Source: Watersipora subatra (taxonomy: Eukaryota > Bryozoa > Gymnolaemata > Cheilostomatida > Watersiporidae). From it: 64,000 bases of DNA. The position numbers and the translations under genes are program-made. The notes below the pieces were generated by a model, which was given only the letters and a program-made list of their open reading frames with translations, made no database searches and had not been told where the DNA came from. This document shows, piece by piece, positions 45,521 to 60,493 of this stretch; within the stretch, counting starts at the first letter, position 1; each line of letters starts with the position of its first letter. The stretch lies in assembly GCF_963576615.1 (NCBI RefSeq), contig NC_088712.1, forward strand, positions 12,592,541-12,656,540. Direction: 5' to 3'.

Positions 45521-48046
45521 AATATTAGTTAATCTATAATGGGTTATGAAAAAACTGTCAATGGACACTTACCTTGCAGATTGTCATAGCAGCCCATCGT
45601 AATACGTTTAGCATAAAAAGTGGGGATTCAGCCAATATGTCGAAGCAGGGAATACACCATCTGTTGGCTAACATCTGTTTCAACCTCTGTTAAAATTCAT
45701 TGTACGATAACAAATAGATGAGAGCGTTAGAAAGGAAAATTCAACACTTTAGTAGTTATACTAGCCAAACTGCTCTAGTTATTATATTTATAATAAGTCA
45801 TTGACAGTGTCATTACTGGTTACCCCTGTACTCTGTGTTTAGCTAACATGAAAAAATGTACTGAGCCTCTAAATATATTAGCTTTCAGTAAACATTTGAA
45901 TTATTCTCCTGGTGAAAACTTCTTTTTTTACATACATGTAAGATTGTTTGAAATAGTAGAGAACTCAAAACCATACTTTTTTATTACAGTAAAACATTTT
46001 AATAATTTCATTTTGAAAATTGTTTGCCAATGTAGGAAACTCTGGCTCATTGATGCAAGTTGCCATGAGCGAGCAGGTGTTGAAAAAACAAATTACTGCT
46101 TGCCTTTTTCAAAAGAACAAATATGTAAAAAATATATAATAGTTTCAAACACTGTAACATAATTACTTCAAAAGAAGTATTACCAGCACATAATTAGGGA
46201 GAAACTTGTGATAATTGGTTAGCAGTTGTTATTGAGGCAGTCTTCAATTGAATGGATTATAATGTCAACCCACAAATAAGACATTGACATCAGACGAGGT
46301 TGGAGACACAAAAGATTAAAAGTTACATTGTGACTCTCTAACTTCAAGTTCGTTCGATAGCCAGAAGTATCTAAACATCATCCGGAGCTAAGTGTTGGAC
46401 CTACGAGTGTTGTTCATAAAGGCTGCTGTCGGATTCCATACACATTTGTGGATACCTTTAGATTTCAGTAACAAATATTAAAAGTTTTTAGAAGGAATGC
46501 AGTAGTTTAACCTTGTATGTGGTTCGCAGTGATAAATGTTGAACAACATTGATGAGCTATGTAAGACATTAAAATCAATTATGCATGAAATCTTGTGTCA
46601 TTAATTTCAAAGGTTACTTTCAATGATTATTACAGGCAGTACTTGGCAGCGAGCTTTCATGCCCTACCAGTATCTACTTTAATTTGTAAAATGAATGTCA
46701 TTTTAAAAAGACTCGGGATATGTAATTCGCCTACCACAGTGATATGCCTAGGTGAGCTACAAAATGTTCCATATTAAATAAATTATATCGAGAGGTATAA
46801 TGTCTGATTACAATATAATTTAGCAACTTATTTCAGAGAACTTCCTTGACGATGTGAAAATATCGGCTCATTGATGAAGCTGGTCAAGAAAAAACATGCT
46901 TTGGAAATGCAAACTTCTGCTTGAATTTTTACAAAATAGCATGAATGTCAGAGATTTAAGGATAGCTTTAAAGATTATAACACAATTGCTTCATGAAGTA
47001 TTACTCGCACACAACTAGGGAGATGTTTGCCATAATTACTTGGCAGTTCTTGAGTGAGTCCATCGAAAGGATTATAATTTTAACAAAAAAATAAGACAAT
47101 AACAACAAGCGAGTTGGAAGACACCACAAAATAAATTTAAACCATGACTCATTAGTTTTAACTTTGTTAAATTACAAAAAATAATCAAACATTTAATAAA
47201 CATTTGCAGGTGCTAGGTATAGGAGATATGAGTTTAGTTTACCAGAAAGTGTTTTAGCAACACACAATCTTTAGCTTAGGGCAATCAATGCTGACCATGA
47301 AAGTAGCTCAGCCACATATACACACCTTTGTATTTATGAATAAGAAGCAGAGGTCTGACCTATTAATATCTGCTGTCTAATAGTCTATAGTTGTATGCTG
47401 TCTATAGTTTTATGATGGTCATTTTAAAATAGCAATCATCATGTGTGCGCGCAAACAGTTTCGCAGGTAAATGGCAAACACGAAATGTTTCCAATATTGT
47501 AATGCCTCACAGGTACTGAGTAGTGTACGACTGCATATGTGGTATAAAAGCTCCTTAAAGGTAGTGATAGTGTGTTTCAACATACCTCCAAGCAAACAGG
47601 AAAGCATTCAATGATAGCACCAGTTGCAGCGAAATCAGTAGATTTTTTCAAAGAATGCCATTAATCTTACTTCATTGAGTTTCAGCTATTTTGTAAGCAT
47701 TACAGCAGCCTGTGAATAATAAAGCGGGAACAGTCAAACCCATACTCACAGTCATTTCATCAAACAAACTTCCTAAATGCAATGACTGGTGGATACTGAC
47801 TCTATAGTGGAAGAAATTTGTAATATTCAACTTGCAAAGTTTTCAAATATTTCAGATTTTTTGACAGAAAATGATGAGCCTAGTAAAATCTGAAAAATAA
47901 ACTAAAAAATAGAAATTTAATTTAAATTTATTCCTTAACTAACTTGAAATAACTTTAATGGAAAGTTAATCTAAAGTTGCAAAGTAAGGCTAAGTATTCA
48001 TCTGTATTCAGTTGAAGCAATCAAACATGGCTTCATAGAAAGTCAG

Positions 48047-51000
48047 TAAATATTTATTTTTCTGTTTCCATTTATAAATAGTCACATTATTATGAAATCT
48101 CTGAGCGTTTTAATCGCAATCAATTTTTATCAATTTTAATCTTGAAACATTTTGGTAATCAGATCATCTCATACATCAACAACAATTGTAAATGAGAGAA
48201 AAATACTGTTTTATTCTGATGAAATCTAAAAAATTGTGTAAGTTCATTATCATTGCCAATGTAGTCATGGCAAAGTTTATTTTAACCCTCTTTTACTGAG
48301 TGCACACGACTCCAAAATGTGTATATGTCAAGCTATTCGGTAGCACAATTTAGACTAAATATGGACAATTAGTATTACGGTTCAATAATGACTTACAAAA
48401 GTTTCACATAACCTAATATAAATATTTGTAGAGTGCTATACCCTTATTATTATCAATAATATATTCAAAAGATTTGATTGAGAACATTGTACAATTCAAA
48501 CACCATCAAAGGTTGATGACTCTCTGAGACAATCCGAGTTTCTCATGTGGGCCCTGATAAAACTTACTTGCCAAACACCCCTTTTTCAAATGATCAAGCC
48601 TTAATTAATCAGATTTCTAAAGATTGTAAACCAACTCACATTGGTTGATTGTGCTTCCATAGCAACAACAAAAGATACTTGAATATCGAAACACACTTTC
48701 AAATACTTCTTATAAACCTTTTTTGGTTTCATTGGGACTTGAACTCAGGACCTTTAGTAACCATGTAGCAAAAATAATACTCTTAAACCATCAAGCTACA
48801 AATTCTATCATTTATGCCAATATTATACTGTTATTACTATATTATTGATGAGGAGTTGAAGCCGGGACCTCTCACACTCAAAATAAGAAACAAGTCTTAT
48901 ACCATCGAGTTATCAATTAATGCAAGCAAGAATTCACTAACTAGTAATTTCTCCAGAGAAGCAAGGCATATATTAAAACACATTTTGAGACTTTTTAACA
49001 AATGGTTGATGAGCCAAATAGGATTGGAGCCTACAACCTCTCACACTCTAAACAAGAATCTTATTTCTGGACCGTCAAATGAATAATGATGTAATCAGAA
49101 ATCTGATTTATTCGTAGTCTAAAAAGCTAAAACAATTTTTAAGAAAATATCAACAATTTAAAATAACTGGAAATATGATTAAAATATGAAAAGAACTTAG
49201 CAAAACCAACAAAGACCAGAGCACAATTAAATTTTATGTAGCTATTTTATGTAGTCATAGGCCAGTCCAATTAAACTAGCTAATAGTTATGCTACTTTCT
49301 TTAAAACTTTCAATTATCCCAACAACTCAAATTTACCAACAGATTCAAGAACATTATAATTTATCAAAATCCCCCAAGAAAGTTTCAAAAATATGATGTA
49401 CCCTAAAGTGATCAACTTGTAAAGATTGAACTCATACCTATATAAAAAATAAGCACAAAGGGTGGATGACTTCATTCATGAAAAACTAGAAAGCAAAAAA
49501 TAATTTGAAATCATTTTTATTAGAGTGTGTACGTACGCGTCAGTAACATTCAGTGTTTAGTCACATAGCCTACTGTATATAAAATAGTGGGAGCTTTTTT
49601 ATTGGTGTACGCAGGGACAGAGTCAGGTAGCCCTTGTTGTTAGCAGATAACTGTATGTATGCCTTGCTTCATTAAAAACCTTAGCCTAAGATCTTAATAA
49701 ATAGTCAATGTTGGCAGACTATGATAGCTGAGTAGATGTTCTGTTAGAAAAGCCTTTAATGTATACAGGAAATGTTTTGAGGGCATTCATTCATGTATCA
49801 TTATTTAATTGATAGACTAATTACCGTGTCATAAATTAAGGATATCTTAAAGAAATTTAACATAGTCACCTAAAAGCATTTCTACTTAAAAATGTCCAAG
49901 TACAAAAAGCCAAATGAGGTTTTCAAAGAGTTTTGACAACAATTCAAGGGTGGCACAACTCCTCACCAGTTCAATTGCCAAATATTCCGCAAGGTCTGTA
50001 AACACCTTTACAATTTTTCACAGAAATAATATTGAGTTATGAGCCCCAAACTTTAAGTTGTCAGAGATTTTCAGCAAATGGTCTCCTGTTCTACTTACAC
50101 AATAACACATAAGGAAACAAGTCAAAAAGATCTCAGAATCTGATCCCATGTTTTAAAAATATCCAAAGTTATACGAGGTCACGAGTTCAAATCCTTTGCG
50201 ATGCAATATTCTTTTTAACCTCCAACTGTAGATTCAGACGGAGAACCCGATGGAAACACAGACACACCTTCAATTATACTAATGATTGAACATATAAATA
50301 GTCAGGTTCAGTGATACATAAAATATATAATAAAGATAACGATATAAAACAGCTACCATTACCAAATATTAAGACTATCAAGGCTGAATCAAACCTGAAT
50401 TAAAAGAAATGGCACTGGAAATGCTAGGACTGGCATCAGCCTTGCAATGAGTGGTATGCAGACAACATGGGATTGTTAAAAACATGCTTAACCTTTTGTA
50501 TCTGAATTTTATATGATCAAATCTATTTCGACATTTCAAAGTAGTCAAATTACTTAAAATTTAACCACTTTAAAATTACTTTTAAAATCAAAATTTCTTT
50601 AACAAATTATTAAAACTTTCTTAAACTTTAAAACAGAAAAAATAGCTAAGAATTATATTACATTTAAATCATAAGGAGACTTTTTTTAACTTCAAAAAGA
50701 TTAACAAAAAATTGATACAAAATTTTTAATTAGTTTAAAAAAAACTTGTTTTATCTTTAAATACTCGCTTTAAGTAATTGGTTTTATAAAACAACCTATT
50801 TTTGAATTGCATTATAAACACAACCATATCAGTTTTAACCCTACTCACTAACAATTAGCCAGCCAATCATTGCAACTGGGCCAGAGCAAACATCAAGCAG
50901 CCCTAATACAAAACACTCAGGATACGATTACCCGGTCATACAAAACTAACTACAACTTTCATTGAATATTTTTATAAGCATCAGCTAACTAGCTATTATC

Positions 51001-53536
51001 TGCATTGCATCAGCATTTACAGTGCACCAGAAAGTATCCTCAATAAGTGATGAAGTAGTCAATTTTCCACATTGCATCAATTTGGCTGGTTTTCTAGCAG
51101 TCTCTGCGCCGGCAAGAAATAATACGGAATAATTAATGAATCCAAAAAGAAATATATTATGTTGCAATACAGACTCTCAAAAGACTGCAGACCTATTTTG
51201 TACCCAGGAGTTGACGCTCAACAAAAGTGGAATTATTTTAAACACCTATCAAAAGCAGAAAAACAAAGCGAGTGAACAACTCCAAACTGTATTTTTTTCA
51301 GACTGATCAAACTGATGAGACTGACAACTCCTAATATTGATTTTTTTGCACCAGAAATATTAGTTAATCTATAATGGGTTATGAAAAAACTGTCAATGGA
51401 CACTTACCTTGCAGATTGTCATAGCAGCCTATCGTAATACGTTTAGCATAAAAAGTGGGGATTGAGCCAATATGTCGAAGCAGGGAATACACCATCTGTT
51501 GGCTAACATCTGTTTCAACCTCTGTTGAAATTCATTGTACGATAACAAGTAGATGAGAGCGTTAGAAAGGAAAATTCAACATTTTAGTAGTTATACTAGC
51601 CAAACTGCTCTAGTTATTATATTTATAATAAGTCATTGACAGTGTCATAACTGGTTACCCCTGTACTCTGTGTTTAGCTAACATGAAAAAATGTACTAAG
51701 CCTCCAAATAAGCTTTCAGTAAACATTTGAATTATTCTCCTGGTAAAAACTTCCTTTTTACATACATGTACATGCAAGATTGTTTGAAATAGTAGATAAC
51801 TCAAGTATCAACTTGAGTATCTACTTTAATTTGTAAAATGAATGTCATTATAAAAAGACTCGGGATATGTAATTCGCCTACCACAGTGATATGCCTAGGT
51901 GAGCTACAAAATGTTCCATATTAAATAAATTATATTGAGAGGTATAATGTCTGATTACAATATAATTTAGCAACTTATTTCAGAGAAATTCCTTGACGAT
52001 GTAAAAATATCGGGCTCCTTGATGAAGCTGGTCAGGAAAAAACATGCATTGGAAATGCAAACTTTTGCCTGTATATTTACAAAATAGCATGAATGTCAGA
52101 GATTAAGGATAGCTTCAAAGATTATAACACAATTGCTTCATAAAGTATTACTCGCACACAACTAGTGAGATGTTTGCCATAATTACTTGGCAGTTATTCT
52201 TGAGTGAGTTCATTGAATGGATTATAATTTTAACTGAAAATAAGGCAATAACATCAAGCGAGTTGGAAGACACCACGAAATAAATTTAAACTGGGACTCA
52301 TTAGTTTTAAGTTTGTTAAATTGCAAAAAATAATCAAACATTAAATAAACATCTGCAGGTGCTAGGTATAGGAGATGTGTGTTTAGTTTACCACAAAGTG
52401 TTTTAGCAACACACAATCTTTAGCTTAGGGAAATCAATGCTGACCATGAAAGTAGCTCAGCCACATATACACACCTTTGTACTTATGAATAAAAAGCAGA
52501 GGTCTGACCTATTAATATCTGCTGCCTAATAGTTTATAGTTGTATGCTGTCTATAGTTTTATGATTGTCATTTTAAAATAGCAATCATCATGTGTGCGCG
52601 CAAACAGTTTCGCAGGTAAATAGCAAACACGAATCGTTTCCAATATTGTAATGCCTCACAGGTACTGAATAATGTACGACTGCATATGTGGTATAAAACC
52701 CCCCTAAAGGTAGTGACAGTGTGTTTCAACATACCTCCAAGAAAACAGGAAAGCATTCAATGATAGCACCAGTTGCAGCCAAATCAGTAGATTTCTTCAA
52801 AGAATGCCTTAATCTTACTTCATTGAGTTTCAGCTATCTTGTAAGCATTACAACAGCCTGTGAATAATAAAGCGGGAACAGTCAAACCCATACTCACAGT
52901 CATTTCATCAAACAAACTTCCTAAATGCAATGACTGTTATGGATACTGACTCTATAGTGGAATAAATTTGTAATATTCAACTTGCAAAGTTTTCAAATAT
53001 TTCAGATTTTTTGACAGAAGATGATGAGGCTGGTAAAATCTGAAAAATAAATTAAAAAAAAACATATTTAATTTAAATTTATTCCTTAACTAACTTGAAA
53101 TAACTTTAATGGAAAGTTAATCTAAAGTTGCAAAGTAAGGCTAAGTATTCATCTGTATTCAGTTGAAGCAATCAAACATGGCTTCATAGAAAGTCAGTAA
53201 ATTATTTTTGTAAACCATTTTCTGCACCCAAAACCAGAATCATACCCTAGACCATCAAGCTTCGCATTAACAATTTTAATCAAAGAAAATATGAAAAGTT
53301 GGCTAGAGAGAATCAGTGATGGTTTGACTCAGCTACAACCTGCAGAACACTGAATGCATCGACTTATCAATAGTAGCAATCAGGATATAGCCCCCTGTTC
53401 ACAAATTCATATTGCAGCAGTAAAAAATGAATACAGGACACCGTCACAAAAACACAAGTGATCCTTGTTAAGTTACTGCCACTGAAAACAATCACAATTA
53501 TCTAACCTTGTGTCTATGTGAACAGGGATAAGGCTA
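48047..53536. repeat. Array unit B (about 5.5 kb)
   Basis: Same order of markers as unit A, with the tRNA-like trio at 48727-49086. Near 51805-51830 it jumps from the block matching 3400 to the block matching 4130, a deletion of about 720 bp relative to R1. At its right end (53205-53536) it has a segment of about 330 bp also seen at 41690-41928. Confidence 0.75.
48727..49086 (-). pseudogene. Cluster of three tRNA-like sequences, unit B
   Basis: Same trio as at 42445-42803 with scattered substitutions. The middle member has lost part of its T-arm (TTGAAGCCGGG where unit A has TTGAACCCGGG on the plus strand). Confidence 0.6.
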
Positions 53537-56360
53537 CTAAATATTTATTTTTCTGTTTCCATTTATAAATAGTCACATTATAATGAAATCTCTGAGCATT
53601 TTAATCGCAATCAATTTTTATCAATTTTAATCTTGAAACATTTTGGTAATCAGATCATCTCATACATCAACAACAGGAATTGTAAATGAGAGAAAAATAC
53701 TGGTTTATTTTGATGAAATCTAAAATATTGTGTAAGTTTATTATCATTGCCAATGTAGTCATGGCAAAGTTTATTTTAACCCTGTTTTACTGAGTGCACA
53801 CGACTCCAAAATGTGTATATGTAAAGCTATTCGGTAGCACAATTTAGACTAAATTTTGACAGTTAATATTACAGTTCAATAATCATTTACAACAGTTTCA
53901 CATAACCTAATATAAATATTTGTAGAGTGCTATACCCTTATTATTATCAATAATATATTCAAAAGATTTGATTGAGAACATTGTACAATTCAAACACCAT
54001 CAAAGGTTAATGACTCTCTGAGACAATCCGAGTTTCTCATGTGGGCCCTGATAAAACTTACTTGCCAAACACCCCTTTTTCAAATGATCAAGCCTTAATT
54101 AATCAGATTTCTAAAGACTGTAAACCAACTCCAATTGGTTGATTGTGCTTCCATAGCAACAACAAAAGATACTTGAATATCGAAACACACTTTCAAATAC
54201 TTCTTATAAACCTTTTTTGGTTTCATTGGGACTTGAACCCAGGACCTTTAGTAACCATGTAGCAAAAATAATACTCTTAAACCATCAAGCTACAAATTCT
54301 ATCATTTATACCAATATTATACTGTTATTACTATATTATTGATCAGGAGTTGAACCTGGGAACTCTCACACTCAAAATAAGAAACAAGTCTTATACCATC
54401 GAGTTATCAATTAATGCAAGCAAGAATTCACTAACTAGTAATTCCTCCAGAGAAGCAAGGCATATATTAAAACACATTTTGAGACTTTTTAACAAATGGT
54501 TGATGAGCTAAATAGGATTGGAGCCTGCAACCTCTTGCACTCTAAACATGAATAATATCTCTGGACCGTCAATTGAATAATGATGTAATCAGAAATCTGA
54601 TTTATTTGTAATCTAAAAAGCTAAAACAATTTTTAAGAAAATATCAACAATTTAGAATAACTGGAAATATGATTTAAATATAAAAAGAACTTAGCAAAAC
54701 TAACAAAGGCCAGAGCGCAATTAAATTTTATGTAGCTATCTTATGTAGTCATAGGCCAGTCCAATTAAACTAGCTAATAGTTATGTTACTTTCTTTAAAA
54801 CTTTCAATTATCCCAACAACTCAAATTTACCATCAGATTCAAAAACATTATAATCTATCAAATCCCCCTAGAAAGTTTCAAAAATATGATGTACCCTAAA
54901 GTTGTCAACTTGTAAAGATTGAACTCAAACCTATATAAATAATAAGCACAAAGGGTGGATGAGTTCATTCATGAAAAATAAGAATGCAAAAAATAATTTG
55001 AAAACATTTTTATTAGAGTGTGTACGTACGCGTCTGTAACATTCAGTGTTTAGTAACATAGCCTACTAGATATAAAATAGTGGGAGCTTTTTTATTGGTG
55101 TACGCAGTGACAGAGTCAGATAGCCCATGTTGTTAGCAGATAAGTGTATGTATGCCTTGCTTCATTAAAAACCTTAGCCTAAGATCTTAATGAATAGTCA
55201 GTGTTGGCAGGCTATGATAGCTGAGTAGCTGTTCTGTTAGAAAAACCTTTAATGTATACAGGAAATGTTTTGAGGGCATTCATTCATGTATCATTATTTA
55301 ATTGGTAGAGTAATTACCGTGTCATAAATTAAGGATATCTTAAAGAAATTTAACATAGTTTGAAGTATTTCTCGTATACAACTAGTGAGATGTTTGCCCT
55401 AATTGCTTGGCAGTTATCTTTGAGTGAGTAGTCCATCGAAAGGATTATAATTTTAACAAAAAAATAAGAATAACATCAAGCGAGTTGAAAGACACCACGA
55501 AATAAGTTTAAACCATGACTCATTAGTTTTAAGTTTGTTAAATTGCAAAAAATAATCAAACATTTAATAAACATTTGCAGGTGCTAGGTATAAGAGATAT
55601 GAGTTTAGTTTACCACAATGTGTTTTAGCAACATACAATCTTTAGCTTAGGGCAATCAATGCTGACCATGAAAGTAGCCCAGCCACATATACACACCTTT
55701 GTATTTATGAATAAGAAGCAGAGGTCTGACCTATTAATATCTGCTGTCCAATAGTCTATAGTTGTATGCTGTCAATAGTTTTATGATTGTCATTTTAAAA
55801 TAGCAATTATAATGTGTGAGCGCAAACAGTTTCGCAGGTAAATGGCAAACACGAATCGTTTCCAATATTGTAATGCCTCACAGGTACTGAATAGTGTATG
55901 ACTACATATGTGGTATAAAACCCCCTTAAAGGTAGTGACAGTGTGTTTCAACATACCTCCAAGCAAACAGGAAAGCATTCTATGAGAGCACCAGACGCAG
56001 CCAAATCAGTAGACTTCTTCAAAGAATGCCATTAATCTTACTTCATTGAGTTTCAGCTATCTTGTAAGCATTACAACAGCCTGTGAATACTAAAGCGGGA
56101 ACAGTCAAACCCATACTCACAGTCATTTCATCAAACAAACTTCCTAAATGCGACGACTGTGGTGGATACTGACTCTATAGTGGAAGAAATTTGTAATATT
56201 CAACTTGCAAAGTTTTCAAATATTTCAGATTTTTTGACAGAAGATGATGAGGCTGGTAAAATCTGAAAAATAAATTAAAAAAAAACATATTTAATTTAAA
56301 TTTATTCCTTAACTAACTTGAAATAACTTTAATGGAAAGTTAATCTAAAGTTGCAAAACA
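53537..56360. repeat. Array unit C (about 2.8 kb, middle deleted)
   Basis: It carries the beginning of the unit, with the tRNA-like trio at 54215-54580. Near 55358 it joins AACATAGTT directly to the block that starts TGAAGTATTTCTCG, which in unit B lies about 2.3 kb further on. Confidence 0.75.
54215..54580 (-). pseudogene. Cluster of three tRNA-like sequences, unit C
   Basis: Third copy of the trio in the array, with a few further changes in the T-arm of the middle member. Confidence 0.6.
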
Positions 56361-56529
56361 CTTGCCAAATACTTGCCAAACACCCTTTTCTCAAATCATC
56401 AAGCCTTAATTAATCAGATTTCTAAAAATTGTAAACCAACTCCGATTGGTTGGTTGTGTTTTCATAGCAACAACAAAAGATACTTGAATATTGAAACATA
56501 CTTTCAAATATTTCTTATAAAACCTTTTT

Positions 56530-56890
56530 GGTTTCATTGGGACTTGAACTCAGGACCTTTAGTAACCATGTAGCAAAAATAATACTCTTAAACCATCAAG
56601 TTACAAATTCTATCATTTATACCAATATTATACTTTTATTACTATATTATTGATCAGGAGTTGAACCCGGGACCTCTCACACTCAAAATGAAAATCATGT
56701 CTTATACTATCGAGTTATCAATTAATGCAAGCAAGACTTCACTAACTAGTAATTCCTCCAGAGAAGCAAGTCATATATTAAAACACATTTTGAGACTTTT
56801 TAACAAATGGTTGATGAGCCAAATAGGTTTGGAGCCTGCAACCTCTTGCACTCTAAACAAGAATCATATCTCTTGCCCGGCAAACGAATA
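56530..56890 (-). pseudogene. Cluster of three tRNA-like sequences, unit D
   Basis: Fourth copy of the trio. The middle member keeps GAGGTCCCGGGTTCAACTCC on the minus strand. Confidence 0.6.
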
Positions 56891-57484
56891 ATGATGTAAT
56901 CAGAAATCTGATTTATTTGTAGTCTAAAAAGCTAAAACAATTTTTAAGAATTTAGAATAACTGGAAATATGATTAAAATATGAAAAGAACTTAGCAAAAC
57001 TAACTAAGACCAGAGCACAATTAAATTTTATGTAGCTATTTTATGTAGTCATAGGCCAGTCCAATTAAACTAGTTAATAGTTATGCTACTTTCTTTAAAG
57101 GTTGACTTGCAACAAAATTCACATTACAGTTATTTGGTATCAAAAGATTCGCCATGTTTTACTCTGTTGTGTGGTAGGTGCCAAATATGTGGAAATGTGA
57201 TTAAAAGCTCTTAAAAGCTCAAAAACAAAAAGCCGCCGTAGATTGGAATCTCTTGATTTCGATGACGTATCCGCGCTGTATGGTTATTGTCTTGTCACGT
57301 GATGTTCTCGCGTGAATTGAAAGGCCAATAAAAAGCTCAACATCAAACTTATCGTAGCAATAGTTTATGATAATCACTTCGGGTTTTACCTAAGACCCCG
57401 TATCAAATATAGATGCTCGCTACTTTACAGTTTCGGCTTGGCCATTCCGTTCGACTATTCATGTCTGAGTTGCGATCATAAAAA

Positions 57485-58055
57485 ATGTCAAATTCTGAAG
57501 AGTTAAGACCCTGGCGTTTCGAGCCTGACGCTCTATCTGAAGAAGATCCTCAACAGAATCAAACCTCCCAGCAAGTAAGCACCGCCACTAGCCAGCTCTT
57601 ATGTGCCAAGCTAGCTAGTAGTAATAGTTTTAGCTTGAGAGTGATAGAACGAATATTATTATATATGATTTTAATGATAATTATCGCTTCAATATTGCGA
57701 AAAAATAATTACAGATTTTTCTCGAATGACAACATTAACAATTTTAATATTTAAATCTAGTGCTGCACTGATATACTGTTGGATAACATCGACCTGATGT
57801 ATTAGCTATGGTTGCATAGACATATCTGTTCATTTCTTTAGGAGCTAATACCACCGGCTACAGAGTGGTGTGCCTGCGAGCGTTGTCAAGACATGCCATC
57901 TCTTCCTGAATGTTTGTGCTGCCATTATGCTGAGTTTGCGCATTGTCTCCTTGACCGAGGGGAGCATGAATGCCTGCGTATGCATCCTGGTGTAAACGAA
58001 TTTGTGGCGTCTGCACCCCTTGAGTTGAGGTGGAATAATTACCTGCGATATCATA
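57485..58055 (+). pseudogene. P2X7-domain-like ORF, copy 2
   Basis: Exons 57485-57574 and 57842-58055, same splice signals and cysteine motifs as in copy 1. The only protein change I see in the domain is Asp for His in the stretch after the CHYAEFAHCLL motif. No further exon is recognised. Confidence 0.6.
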
Positions 58056-58559
58056 GTGAGTTGGATATTCATTTAATGCCAACAACACCAAGGCTATGCT
58101 AATGTGTCAAGCATTATCTACAATTCTTGTGTTACACATTTAATGCATCAGTTGAACACACATATTCTGAACTTGTGGAACACAAGGAGAACTGGTATAT
58201 TTGGCTTGTACACTTCCTACAGTAGAGAGTGTATTAGTTTTATGATTTTATTATATAAAGATCGAGATTATTTTGATGATCAGCAATTATTGTTTTTCAA
58301 TAGTTGTTTTGGTAGATAATCTATTCCCATTTGGAGAGCCATCGCCAAATGCTCGGAAAAGGTTGTGTGCATACCGCAATCTTGTGTTTTGGTTTATGCC
58401 GCAAATCTTGTTTGCAAGTCTGCAAACTCTTCTTCATCATCCGTTGGTGGGAAAAGAGCCCGAATCTTAGACACCAAGCATGCAGGTAGAGGCCGTCGCT
58501 CACGGCGACAAATTTGCGGCATAAGCCAAAACACAAGCTTGCAGTATGCACACAACCTT

Positions 58560-60493
58560 TGTAACAACATCCGTTGTAATGGACCTCACTCTCAGGCCGT
58601 GGGAAATTAGATCGGACTGGCATCGCTTGAAGCCTTCCAGCTCCATGGTGTTAGAGCTGGTGGTCTCTGTTGACTGCAAAGTAAAGAAAGTTACGACCAA
58701 CAATTACTTTCACATTATTTGAATGAACTATTTAGCCAGATGAGCAACTTCATGTTTATGTATTGATAACTACTAAAAAATTTGGGTTTTTGTCAGGCTG
58801 TGAAGTAAAAACTGTCAAAGTTTTACCTTGACAAGATGGCTGCTGACTATTAAACCGCAGCTCTGATCCATCATAGTGTAGGCTCTGTATAGTGCGCAAT
58901 GCCCCGGACTATCGCATCTACCGTCACCTGCCAAATCAAGCTCCCAATCGATTGCTGCCATCAATCCCTCGTTATGCAGGGTGTACTGCTCAGCAATACA
59001 CTGTAAAATATTGTAAAACTTCATTATACAAGATTAATTTGTATCATTATCATTAGTCTAAGAATGTAGAATCCTCTTCCCCCTTTTTGTGCTATATTAT
59101 GATGAAGAATCAGAATTTTGAATTATAATGTATTTTGCTTGAAGGATGACATATTTTCATTTCAAGAAAAAAATTGTTTCTAAATGTTGTTATTCAATTA
59201 GTGTGTCAAGCTTTTACTCACATTTTCCAAGTTTATGAGTAAATATTAACACTCACACCATGTAAGTATTCTCTTTGTTGGTAGAGGCAAACGCTGTGGC
59301 TTGGTATTGCGATGTTCAGGAGCGACAGAAAACGGAGGTTCTGTGTAAGGCATCCGCCAGAAAAGAGTGATGCAGCTGCCAGCAGGGGGTTGATGACGTG
59401 AGCTCTGTTCACCCTGGAAGTTGTTTCCCAAGTGTACGATCGGTGACAGGAGGCACATGTAACCTTGAACTCTACCCATCCGCCTTCTCGCACCATCGTG
59501 AATGAGCAGGGGAGGGCGCAGGTGTGACAGTGAAATAGTCGCTGGAGTGCTGTCACACTTACTATTATTTTCTCCTCTTTGAAGGAGGATTCGGGTCTGA
59601 AATCACAACACAATAGTTGACTTGCAATAAGATTTGTACAACATCATTTCCTGTTATTATATCATATTTGCTTGATCAGAAAAAGAATAAATATATAGCC
59701 ATGCAATCATGACACAGATTTTACAAAACCCTATCAGAATCCATGATATTGTAAACATAAAATGTGAGTAATAACTCTATGGATATTTTTTATATTTTGT
59801 CAAGTTTGGTTTAGTTCAGCTCTATCTTACATGTAATTGGAGAGCGTTTGACGCTGGCCAACATAGCGCTCAAACTCTTCCCAGTCTTCAGTGGTTGGCA
59901 CAAACTCTTCATCTAATAATAATCAACTAATAATATTAATATGCTAATAACGATGATACCAGAAAATGACAATAACTATTTTATATAACATATCTATAAG
60001 TGAGTGGGGGTTAAGAAATTTGGCGAAATTAATCGTGAAACAACATTATTTTATCAATTATATATTACGTTTTACAGATAGATATGCAGTATGAATTAGT
60101 TTTGTTATTATAATAAGAATAATACACGTAATTAAAAAGATAAAATACTAATAATATAATATTACAATTAAAAGACATTAATATTGTTATATTAAATATA
60201 GATTAATACAGTACTATTACGAGAATAATAGAAAATAACCCGAGTTACAACTACTAATACAAGTAGTTCATAAAATAAATTACTCACGTGCTTTGGTGAT
60301 ATGTGGAGTATTCAAACAGGTTAGAAAACATGTCGTCTTTGAACTGGCGAAAACAAAGGTAAGAGTAAGCAGGCGAATAAATAAAATTTGTCACATCCAG
60401 CTTCACCCAGTTGCTCCACGCCCGGTGAAGGTCTGGTCTTTTCTCAGCTCTTGGCCAAAAAAAGGTGCTTCTCAGCTTGGCAGCTGAGAACAC
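58560..60493 (-). pseudogene. Kolobok-like transposase, spliced and truncated (copy 2)
   Basis: Exons correspond to copy 1: THAP-like 60493-60288, acidic linker 59912-59831, Cys-rich 59596-59257, DGRCDSPGH exon 59000-58827, and the exon with MELEGFKRC and RSITTD from 58673. The THAP-like exon starts later than in copy 1 because of a small deletion near 60487. The catalytic core is missing at the same place as in copy 1, so both descend from one already deleted element. Confidence 0.7.

Larger units (their letters stand above)
41929..48046. repeat. Array unit A (about 6.1 kb, short form)
   Basis: It starts with the block ending TATGAAATCTCTGAGCG and runs to the next copy of that block. It holds a tRNA-Pro-like cluster (42445-42803). 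An extra duplication of about 410 bp (45110-45520) repeats sequence found again at 45780-46190. It lacks the 1.5-kb segment seen in long-form units between about 43588 and the block CTAAAAGCATTTCT. Confidence 0.75.
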
